Shown here in pieces: positions 57,855 to 64,000 of a stretch of 64,000 nucleotides of DNA. Under the pieces are notes generated by a model that had not been told where the DNA came from, ran no database searches, and saw only the letters and a program-made list of their open reading frames with translations. The translations under genes and the position numbers were made by a program. How positions within the stretch are numbered: the first letter of the stretch is position 1; every line of letters starts with the position of its first letter. The stretch is taken from positions 1,972,501 to 2,036,500 of the forward strand of contig NZ_CP017267.1 of assembly GCF_001870205.1 (NCBI RefSeq), read 5' to 3'. Origin of the DNA: Vagococcus teuberi (lineage in GTDB: Bacteria > Bacillota > Bacilli > Lactobacillales > Vagococcaceae).

Positions 57855-58010
57855 AAATGAATTTTGTTAGGTGAGGCTCCTATGCAAACACAGGCTATTG
57901 CCCAAAAACGTCGAGAGACACCAATGGGTAGAACAGGAATTGTCGTGAAGGCTTTTCATAAGATAGCTAAGATTTTTCTTTACGTTGTATAGTGCTAAAG
58001 CTCAACATAT
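57855..58010 (+). promoter_or_regulatory. M-box (ykoK leader) Mg2+ riboswitch
   Basis: Conserved blocks in order: GTTAGGTGAGGCTCCTATGC, CTATTGCCCAAAAACGTCGA, AGAGACACCAATGGGTAGAA, CAGGAATTGTCGTGAAGG, and the 3' block TAGTGCTAAAGCTC. These match what I recall of the M-box upstream of B. subtilis mgtE. A terminator hairpin follows. High Mg2+ should cause termination before the downstream small ORF. Confidence 0.93.
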
Positions 58011-58035
58011 TACTTAAAATATGTTCGTTCTTTTA

Positions 58036-58075
58036 AGTCCTAACCTCTTTATTTGGTTAGGGCTATTTTTAATTT
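58036..58075 (+). terminator. M-box terminator
   Basis: AGTCCTAACC pairs with GGTTAGGGCT around a 9-nt loop, followed by ATTTTTAATTTT. Lies directly between the Mg2+ aptamer and the 46-residue ORF. Confidence 0.9.
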
Positions 58076-58091
58076 TAGGAGGTGGATGATT

Positions 58092-58232
58092 ATGATAATA
58101 GTTGTTGCCATTGCCATTGTTGTTGCACATATTATAGGTCACAATGCTACAGAAATAGTGACAAACGTACCAGCACTATCTGAAGATTTTGACCCTCATC
58201 CCACCCTAGTTGGGTGTCGTCGATTTAACTAA
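58092..58232 (+). CDS. 46-residue membrane peptide under M-box control
   Basis: ATG at 58092 has AGGAGG 8 nt upstream. The peptide starts MIIVVAIAIVVAHIIGHN, one membrane helix, followed by an acidic/proline-containing polar tail (SEDFDPHPTLVGCRRFN). It is the only ORF before a terminator-like hairpin (about 58276-58312), so the riboswitch seems devoted to it. I recognise no family and see no Mg2+ transporter. Other bacteria use tiny membrane proteins (MgtS, MgtR) in Mg2+ homeostasis; a similar role here is inference. Confidence 0.72.
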   Translation: MIIVVAIAIVVAHIIGHNATEIVTNVPALSEDFDPHPTLVGCRRFN

Positions 58233-58275
58233 GCCTTCCTAACAATTATTTATCGAACAAAAATATCTGTGAAGA

Positions 58276-58312
58276 AAACAGAAGCTAAAAATGGCTTTTG
58301 TTTTTCTGTTTC
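58276..58312 (+). terminator. Likely terminator after the M-box ORF
   Basis: AGAAAACAGAAGC and GCTTTTGTTTTTCT can pair with one bulge and one wobble around TAAAAATG; a T-rich stretch follows. Confidence 0.55.
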
Positions 58313-58353
58313 CTTATATAAAATATAACTGAAGCAAATACGTATTTTAAAAA

Positions 58354-58367
58354 TGTAATCGCTTGCA
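58354..58367. promoter_or_regulatory. cre-like (CcpA) site
   Basis: TGTAATCGCTTGCA differs from the cre consensus TGWNANCGNTNWCA at one position (G for W). No gene start follows closely; the nearest downstream transcript is the structured RNA candidate at 58580. Tentative. Confidence 0.4.
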
Positions 58368-58579
58368 TTTTATTTAGAAATGAGTTAATATGAACTCATA
58401 AGGAACTACAATTCCCACAATTAGTTAACAAGATATTTAAATTTTATCAGCTTTATAAGAAAGGTAATGTTTAAAAGATTTGTATCTGATTGACATGTAA
58501 ACAGAAACACATGTAAGTGAATTAGAAGTTTAAACAATATAGAAAGGCGTGGGAATTTGAAATCTTCCTTATTAACAAA

Positions 58580-58680
58580 ATAAGACCTAACAGGTGTTTA
58601 AGATTTATTGGAGAAACAAAAGGCACTCCAATATGAAACGTACGACAAAAAAACACAAAATCCTGTTAGGTCTATTTTTT
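58580..58680 (+). ncRNA. Candidate structured RNA with closing 12-bp stem and terminator
   Basis: AGACCTAACAGG (58584-58595) is exactly complementary to CCTGTTAGGTCT (58662-58673), followed by TTTTTT. A nested hairpin TTGGAG/CTCCAA (58609-58631) lies inside. The layout is that of a small RNA or a leader with its own terminator. A 19-codon ORF MKRTTKKHKILLGLFFIKK overlaps the 3' half but lacks a convincing ribosome site. The rest of 58236-58730 holds no gene that I can see. Confidence 0.5.
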
Positions 58681-58731
58681 ATCAAAAAATAACTAAATCC
58701 TATTATAAAAAAAGAATGATGAGTCATCTCA

Positions 58732-59841
58732 TCATTCTTTTAATCTTTCAGGCATCATAAATTCAAGAAATTCAGTCAACCCATCTTGAATAAACAATTC
58801 TTCTCTGTCATACATAGATAAAGACGTTCTAATAAGAGGTTCTTTATTATCCAATATTTTTTGTGCCCAATGAGGATCAATAATCATAGAACGACCAACT
58901 GCTACAAAATCAGCATTCTCTAGAACATTTTTGACATCTTTTGAAGTTCTCACATCACCTATTCCAATTAAAGGGACTCTATTATTTATTTTTTGATAAA
59001 CATATTCAAGCATCGATTTATCCTGATAAGAAGGAGAAACAGATTTACGATTATAATCATTTAAAGAAATATGAAGATAATCCAATCCTTTATTAGATAA
59101 TTTATCGATTAAGAACAACGTATCTTCAAATTTAATACCAGGATTTTCAAACTCCTCTGGTGAGAATCGATACCCAATAATAAAATTTTCTACCTCTGAT
59201 TGATCAACTGTATCAATTATTTCATCGACAATAGTATCAATAAAATGGTATCTTTTTTCTAATGTGCCACCCCATTCATCTTTTCGTCGATTAGAATGTG
59301 GTGAGAAAAATTGTTGAATAACATAAGTATTTGCTCCATGTATTTCAACTCCATCAAATCCTGCCTTAATCGCACGAATTGTCGCTTTCTTGAAGCTATC
59401 GATTAAATGTAAAATATCACTTTCAGTCATTTCACGTGGTATTTCCGCATCTGGTCTTTCTGCGGCTATACTACTGGCTGAAATTGGTTGAGTACCACGC
59501 AAAATCTGAGAATCTGTCATTCTTCCAGCATGAAAAATTTGTAGAATAGCTTTGGTGCCATTTTTTTTAATACTACTTGCAAGGCTACTCAAACCAGGAA
59601 TCTGTCTATCGTCATAAACTCCCAACTCGCCTTCCCAACCTTTACCATCTTCTTGAACGTTAGCCGCAGCTGTGATTACTGCTCCCACACCACCTGAGCG
59701 CAACCCATAATAATTTGCTTCATCCGTTGTAATAACGCCATCGTAAAAAGACATCTTAGTTGTCATTGGGGCCATAAACAATCTATTTTTTAATGTTAAT
59801 CCTCGCTTAAATGTTACACTATCAGTAAAATTCTTCAACAT
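58732..59841 (-). CDS. NADH:flavin oxidoreductase (old yellow enzyme family)
   Basis: About 369 aa from ATG 59841 (AAAGGTGAGG upstream; a GTG at 59850 is in the ribosome site). FMN-dependent ene-reductase type TIM barrel: NRLFMAPMTT near the N-terminus, the active-site pair in GFDGVEIHGANTYVIQQFFSP (His-Asn, about 165-185), SNRRKDEWGG, and the FMN phosphate site PLIGIGD / DFVAVGRSMIIDP. Reduces electrophilic alkenes or other xenobiotics. The MarR gene upstream and the operator next to its promoter suggest induction by such compounds. Confidence 0.9.
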   Translation of the reverse strand: MLKNFTDSVTFKRGLTLKNRLFMAPMTTKMSFYDGVITTDEANYYGLRSGGVGAVITAAANVQEDGKGWEGELGVYDDRQIPGLSSLASSIKKNGTKAILQIFHAGRMTDSQILRGTQPISASSIAAERPDAEIPREMTESDILHLIDSFKKATIRAIKAGFDGVEIHGANTYVIQQFFSPHSNRRKDEWGGTLEKRYHFIDTIVDEIIDTVDQSEVENFIIGYRFSPEEFENPGIKFEDTLFLIDKLSNKGLDYLHISLNDYNRKSVSPSYQDKSMLEYVYQKINNRVPLIGIGDVRTSKDVKNVLENADFVAVGRSMIIDPHWAQKILDNKEPLIRTSLSMYDREELFIQDGLTEFLEFMMPERLKE

Positions 59842-59870
59842 GATCCTCACCTTTTAGGGAATTTTTATAT

Positions 59871-59890
59871 AAATGCATGCGCACGCATTT
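59871..59890. promoter_or_regulatory. Palindromic MarR-type operator
   Basis: AAATGCATGCGCACGCATTT is a 20-bp near-perfect palindrome (one mismatch pair) centred on GCGC. It lies about 30 bp before the oxidoreductase ATG and just downstream of a plausible minus-strand promoter (TTGCTC, TATAAC). The MarR-family gene upstream is the obvious candidate for binding it. Confidence 0.78.
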
Positions 59891-59943
59891 TATGGATAGT
59901 ATGTTATAATAAAAAAAGTCTATGAGCAAGCATAATGACTTAA

Positions 59944-60312
59944 TCATAAACGTTCATTTAGGATAATATCTATATATCTCTCAGCTTCAATCAACATATT
60001 TTTTCCTTTTTTTGTTAGATGGATATATATACCACGTTTGTCATCTAGACACGTCGTTCTTTCTATCATACCATAATCTTCACTTTCCATTCTAACCATC
60101 ATTCTAGACATTGCACTTTGACTTAAATTAAAATATTTACTTATATCAATCAATTTAATACAGTGGCCAGGTGTCTTTCCCAAATAATATAAAACATAAT
60201 ATTCATTTAATGATAAATTCACTTTTCTTTTTAGTGTATTTTCTAATTTTTTTTCTAGCTTATTATGTTGATTGGTATAATCTAACCATCTCTCCATTAA
60301 ATTATTTTCCAT
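59944..60312 (-). CDS. MarR-family transcriptional regulator
   Basis: About 122 aa from ATG 60312 (MENNLMERWLDYTNQ; GAGGAATG upstream); the frame to 60360 is possible. Winged helix: VNLSLNEYYVLYYLGKTPG, recognition region DISKYFNLSQSAMSRMMVRME and the wing with ERTTCLDDKRGIYIHLTKKG (DxR motif). Likely a repressor of the oxidoreductase gene that responds to an electrophile or phenolic ligand. Cys near the wing (TTCLDDKR) could sense oxidants. Confidence 0.9.
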   Translation of the reverse strand: MENNLMERWLDYTNQHNKLEKKLENTLKRKVNLSLNEYYVLYYLGKTPGHCIKLIDISKYFNLSQSAMSRMMVRMESEDYGMIERTTCLDDKRGIYIHLTKKGKNMLIEAERYIDIILNERL

Positions 60313-60543
60313 ACTCACATTCCTCACCGTATTATGTATCACATCTACACTATACATCATTTAAGTAACTAATAATATTAATAATATTTTAATGTGTTAG
60401 CCTATTATTATCTAATGTCTATTGTAATAATAGTAACTTTAACAACTATTTATAATTATTACACTATTTGTTAACAAAAAATTCACAAATTATAGATATT
60501 ATATAAATGTACCAACAAAACAACCCTAACAAACTTTTTCATT

Positions 60544-60960
60544 TTATTTACTCCTCCAAAGTAAATAAAAACAACTCCTTCCTTGAATGGTTAATCCATT
60601 CAAGGTTTTTTTATGTTCTTTTCTTAAAAATACCACTGTCTTTATGACTATTTCCGGTAATAACACACTAACAATTAATACTATGATTAAAAATTTTGTG
60701 GATGAATAGATTTCTTTGGCTAAGAAGTTTTTTCCAATAAACCATTGAGCAAAAAATAATGTAACTGCTGATACACCATAAATCAAGATATAAGGTGAGC
60801 TGGCAGTATCCGTTTTTTTATCTAGATCAGGAACGAGCAAAGTCTGGCCTTTGCTAATAAAATTAGCATGTTCTGTTTGGTTTGTGTTCAAACGATTGAA
60901 CTCACTACTTTTGATATTAGCATTTTGTGAAAACTTCTTTTGTTGCTCTTTATCACTCAA
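60544..60960 (-). CDS. LysM-like fragment fused to membrane helices, unknown function
   Basis: 138 aa from a TTG start with GGAGG 8 nt upstream. Residues about 13-46 resemble the second half of a LysM motif (SSEFNRLNTNQTEHANFISK...GQTLLVP), then two membrane helices (about 58-77 and 88-107) and a basic tail. The last 20 codons run through a perfect inverted repeat (CCTTGAATGG with CCATTCAAGG), suggesting the 3' end is altered. No signal peptide, so the LysM part would be cytoplasmic, which is unusual. Confidence 0.6.
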   Translation of the reverse strand: MSDKEQQKKFSQNANIKSSEFNRLNTNQTEHANFISKGQTLLVPDLDKKTDTASSPYILIYGVSAVTLFFAQWFIGKNFLAKEIYSSTKFLIIVLIVSVLLPEIVIKTVVFLRKEHKKTLNGLTIQGRSCFYLLWRSK

Positions 60961-60986
60961 GCCAATCCCTCCATTATTTTATTTAT

Positions 60987-61145
60987 TCAGCCGTCTTTTT
61001 GATCAACGTAATACAAAATAGATACACCCATTAATATAAACACTAACACAACGACCAATTCAACATTTCCTACTGTCAACAAAAATAATCTACCAAATAA
61101 GAGGGAAATAAAAATAACATCAGGTAAATCAATCATTTTTTTCAT
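60987..61145 (-). CDS. Small membrane protein (52 aa)
   Basis: ATG at 61145 with GGAG upstream. Begins MKKMIDLPDVIFISLLFGRL; two membrane helices (about 9-25 and 27-44), ending YYVDQKDG. It lies just upstream of the LysM-like gene on the same strand and could be co-transcribed. Family unknown. Confidence 0.65.
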   Translation of the reverse strand: MKKMIDLPDVIFISLLFGRLFLLTVGNVELVVVLVFILMGVSILYYVDQKDG

Positions 61146-61250
61146 CTGTCTCAGCTCCTATTTATGTTGTTCTATCATGAGTACAGATTATCATAAAAAT
61201 GTCCTTTATTTATAAAAATACCCTAAATGACACTTATCATTGCTCAAACG

Positions 61251-61823
61251 TTAATTAGTGATACCCGTTCGTCTAAAACAATCAACCACATGATCATCAA
61301 CAAGCCCGACTGACTGCATGAAAGCATAAACGGTTGTCGTACCTAAAAATTTGAATCCTCTTGATTTTAAGTCTTTACTAATTTTATCGGAGAGTTCGGT
61401 AGATGAAGGAACTGACTTAATTGTTTCCCAACTGTTTATAATTGGCTTAAAATCAACAAATGACCAAATGTAATCACTAAAGCTTCCATATTCATTTTGT
61501 ATAAGTTTAAAAGATTGTGCGTTACTAATTGTTGCTTGGATTTTTAAGCGATGACGAATCACACCCTCATCATTCATCAATAACTCCACTTTAGCTGTCG
61601 TATACTGACTAATTTTATCCACGTCAAACCCATCATAGGCTTTTCTTAACGTGTCTCTTTTCTTTAATATCGTTGACCAACTTAATCCTGCTTGCATACT
61701 TTCTAAAATGAGTGATTCAAATAATGTAGCATCATCATAATTTGGTGTGCCCCACTCATTATCATGGTATTGTTCTTCTAAATCATTGCTGTTTGCCCAT
61801 TCACATCGTTTAATGATAACCAT
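61251..61823 (-). CDS. tag: DNA-3-methyladenine glycosylase I
   Basis: 190 aa base-excision enzyme removing 3-methyladenine. The structural zinc site is visible as RCEWANSN...QYHDNEWG at the N-terminus (Cys and His) and DDHVVDCFRR near the C-terminus (His, Cys). The catalytic pocket includes FESLILESMQAGLSWSTILKKR (about 35-56). GGAGATGG precedes the start. It directly follows the truncated response regulator remnant. Confidence 0.95.
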   Translation of the reverse strand: MVIIKRCEWANSNDLEEQYHDNEWGTPNYDDATLFESLILESMQAGLSWSTILKKRDTLRKAYDGFDVDKISQYTTAKVELLMNDEGVIRHRLKIQATISNAQSFKLIQNEYGSFSDYIWSFVDFKPIINSWETIKSVPSSTELSDKISKDLKSRGFKFLGTTTVYAFMQSVGLVDDHVVDCFRRTGITN

Positions 61824-61851
61824 CTCCTATCATTTCAATAGTTTTACTTTT

Positions 61852-62832
61852 CTAGCCGACGCCATTCATCTCTTGACCTAAATCAATATCTAAGAAATAA
61901 AGTCCTCGCACATCTCTATGCTCATCTACATACTGTAATAAATCATTAGGACTATCTGTTGATAGAACAATTTCCATGTCATAGTCTTCAATCATTACAT
62001 ATTTTTTGATGATATCTTCTAAACGGTGTCGTTGTATCGCGTCGTCTTCGCAAATAAATATGGGGACCATCTTTTTACCTCCTGAGTTGATGATTATTTT
62101 TTGGATAAAGTGTTTGTCTGTCATAGATGTTTCTAACATGAGGTGTTTTTCTCGTTTACTCAATTCTCTTAAATTTGATAAACCAAGTCCTCTATTGTCA
62201 TCTTTAGTTGAAAATCCTTCGACTTCTAATTGATGCAGAGATAGGGTGTTATCCCTAATCGGATTTTTTATGACAAATAAATAATTATCATCTAATGAAA
62301 ACAAACCAACTTCTATTTTTCCATCTGGTATATGAACGACTTCCTCTATAGTATTATCAAATAGTATGCCTATCATCCTTATGAGTACCACAAAATCCAC
62401 TGGCAAATTATCTGATATGACATCTGGCACTTCCATTTGAACTAATACACCTTGGTCTTTTGCTAACAACATTTTGATTGCCAGAATACTTTTTAATTCA
62501 TCAGACTTTATATTTGAGAGTTCTTTAAAGTTAAAAGAGTTTGTGTCTAGTAGTTCCTGTGTTGGTCTAATAACTTCTTGATAGCAGTGAGATAGTTTGT
62601 CCATATCTTTTAACTGAATAAAGTAATCCAATGAAGATAGAATATTAACATAGTCATGTTTAAATTTTCTGATTTCATTGTACTGTCTTGTTGTTTCTTT
62701 GGCGTATTCGTTCATATACTTCATTTCTAATGTTTGCTTTACGACTTCTAGCCTAAGCTCTTGGCTATTTGATATAGATTGCATAGACGTATAAATCAAT
62801 ACAGCAAAAGCCATAATAATGATGATACTCAC
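61852..62832 (-). pseudogene. Decayed Agr/Fsr-like histidine kinase fused to a truncated response regulator
   Basis: The frame carries the kinase dimerisation/His box (EIRKFKHDYVNILSSLDYF, His about 59), the GHKL ATPase part (DNTIEEVVHIPDG; GLGLSNLRELSK) and then, without a stop, IINSGGKKMVPIFICEDD. The last part is the start of an AgrA-type receiver that keeps AGGAGG and ATG (62070) before it. The receiver includes the phospho-Asp region YFLDIDLGQEMNGV but ends after 72 codons with no LytTR DNA-binding domain. The kinase stop was probably lost by one substitution at a TCA codon (62083-62085). Non-functional as a system. Confidence 0.85.
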
Positions 62833-62871
62833 GAGAACTGGTACCTCTGTCCCAACATAATATCTGTATAT

Positions 62872-63150
62872 TCATATGACTCTGACCCTGCATAAAGGAA
62901 TTAATAAACAACCGACTGCTACTTTTTCTTTTTTTCTAGATTGAATAAACGGTATAACTTTATCTCTTACTAGCACACTTACCACATAGATAAGAAGGTA
63001 CAAAAATAGTTCTGAAATTATCAGTCCTATATCCATACTCCATCCAAAATAGCGAAACAAGCGAACGATTTTTATGGTTAAATCTGATAAAACTATGGGA
63101 ATTAAAAACGATATATTTAATAGCGTTGATATTTGAAGAAAATAAGCCAT
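62872..63150 (-). pseudogene. N-terminal membrane part of the same histidine kinase, ended by an in-frame TGA
   Basis: 92 codons with three hydrophobic helices (MAYFLQISTLLNISFLIPIV; IGLIISELFLYLLIYVVSVL). The TGA at 62872-62874 is in frame with the downstream kinase part: 13 further sense codons lead straight into its GTG start at 62832. One nonsense change therefore separates the sensor from its kinase domain. No AgrB/AgrD-like genes are nearby. Confidence 0.82.
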
Positions 63151-63220
63151 GATTATCGCCTCACTGGCCAGTTGTTTAGTTTGATTACTTTTATTTTATC
63201 ACATGTTTCCTACAAAAAAG

Positions 63221-63254
63221 AAAAAAGCCAAGAGCAGTTGCTCCTAGCTTTTAG
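63221..63254 (-). terminator. Terminator after the ABC transporter gene
   Basis: AAAAGCTAGGAGCA pairs with TGCTCTTGGCTTTT (one mismatch) on the minus strand, then a T-rich run. Confidence 0.88.
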
Positions 63255-64000
63255 TTTCTAAATTGTGCGTCATATAATTTTTTATATGCTCCTTGTTTTT
63301 GCATTAACTCTTCATGTGAGCCACTTTCAACGATACCTGTTGTATCAACGACAACAATACGAGTTGCATCCTTAATTGTCGCTAAACGGTGTGCGATGAT
63401 GAGAGTCGTGCGTCCTTTAGCCAGTGAACCTAGTGACTCTTGAATCACTTGTTCTGTTTCTGTATCAAGAGCTGATGTGGCTTCATCTAAAATTAAAATT
63501 GGTGGATTCTTTAAAAACATGCGAGCAATCGCCACACGTTGTTTCTGTCCGCCTGATAATCTCACACCACGTTCGCCGATGACTGTGTCTAACCCATCAG
63601 GCAAGCCGTCTATAACTTGTTCTAAATGAGCGAGTTTCACGGCCTCTAACACATCTTCTTCTGTTGCATCTAATTTTCCATATAAAATATTTTCCTTAAT
63701 CGTTCCTGGAAATAAAAAGACATCTTGTTGGACTAATCCAATTTGTTCACGCAATGATTTTAATGTAACGTCTTGAATGTTTTGACCATCAATCAAAATA
63801 TCACCACTATCAATATCATAAAAGCGTGGTAATAAATGGCATAAGGTTGTTTTCCCTGCCCCACTTGGCCCAACAAAAGCCACTGTTTCCCCTAATTTTA
63901 TATCTAAAGATAAGTTATCAAATACTTGCGTGCCATCACTGTAGCTAAATGAAACATCTCTGTATTCAATGTTTCCTGTCACTGGTTTTAAGTCAACTGC
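63251..64000 (-). CDS. ABC exporter with fused permease/ATPase, C-terminal ATPase part (cut by window edge)
   Basis: About 249 codons reading in from base 64000. Complete nucleotide-binding domain: Walker [14 protein letters not shown]-loop LVQQDVFLF, signature [15 protein letters not shown], Walker [12 protein letters not shown], switch His in IIAHRLATI. This is the layout of MsbA/LmrA-type half-transporters whose membrane domain would lie beyond the window. Substrate unknown (lipid or drug). Confidence 0.93.
   Translation of the reverse strand, partial: AVDLKPVTGNIEYRDVSFSYSDGTQVFDNLSLDIKLGETVAFVGPSGAGKTTLCHLLPRFYDIDSGDILIDGQNIQDVTLKSLREQIGLVQQDVFLFPGTIKENILYGKLDATEEDVLEAVKLAHLEQVIDGLPDGLDTVIGERGVRLSGGQKQRVAIARMFLKNPPILILDEATSALDTETEQVIQESLGSLAKGRTTLIIAHRLATIKDATRIVVVDTTGIVESGSHEELMQKQGAYKKLYDAQFRN

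Overview
The window looks like the chromosome of a low-GC Gram-positive bacterium of the Enterococcaceae, most like Vagococcus. The clues are an AT-rich genome with AGGAGG-type ribosome sites, a csc-type cluster of WxL and DUF916 surface proteins, LPXTG proteins, the N-acetyl branch of the diaminopimelate pathway, and Lactococcus-like ilv-leu operons controlled by leader peptides. The genus is an inference from gene content. No rRNA, tRNA or CRISPR array was seen.

Layout. 1-1.7 kb: an ABC substrate-binding lipoprotein cut by the window edge and a sugar acetyltransferase. 2-10.6 kb: a lysine operon (lysC-dapA-dapB-dapD-deacetylase-alr-like-lysA-patA) behind a lysine riboswitch with its terminator and promoter. 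Its lysA is split by a 92-bp insertion bounded by 25-bp direct repeats, and an alanine-racemase-like gene sits where dapF might be expected. 10.7-12.1 kb: a membrane-anchored protein with no standard start codon and an LPXTG protein. 12.3-18.7 kb: a thiamine salvage operon (ykoE-ykoD-ykoC-tenA-thiW-thiM-thiE-thiD) under a TPP riboswitch followed by two terminator hairpins. 18.8-22.7 kb: small membrane proteins (DUF308, MgtC, DUF4396) and a membrane-anchored endonuclease/exonuclease/phosphatase protein.

22.7-35.4 kb is an accessory block: a decayed ISL3-type element, then a ten-gene WxL surface locus (seven WxL proteins, two DUF916 proteins, one small LPXTG protein), then an IS30 relic. 35.6-38.8 kb has a small exported protein with an ACG where ATG is expected, and a three-gene operon of unknown purpose: a dicarboxylate/amino-acid symporter, a hydantoin-racemase-like protein lacking both catalytic cysteines, and an NMT1/THI5-like binding protein without a signal peptide. 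39-44.3 kb holds small resistance or housekeeping genes, two of them frameshifted in homopolymer runs.

44.3-55.5 kb carries branched-chain amino acid synthesis: ilvD-ilvB-ilvN-ilvC-ilvA, then leuA-leuB-leuC-leuD. Each half is preceded by a short leader peptide (Val/Ile/Leu-rich before ilvD, a Leu run before leuA) and a terminator, the classic attenuation arrangement. 56-57.8 kb: a YibE/F membrane pair. 57.8-58.7 kb: an M-box (Mg2+) riboswitch that controls only a 46-residue membrane peptide instead of a Mg2+ transporter, then a structured RNA candidate and a cre-like site. 58.7-64 kb: a MarR regulator and old-yellow-enzyme pair with a palindromic operator, a LysM-like fragment protein, a 52-residue membrane protein, DNA-3-methyladenine glycosylase I, a decayed Agr/Fsr-like two-component system, and the ATPase end of an ABC exporter.
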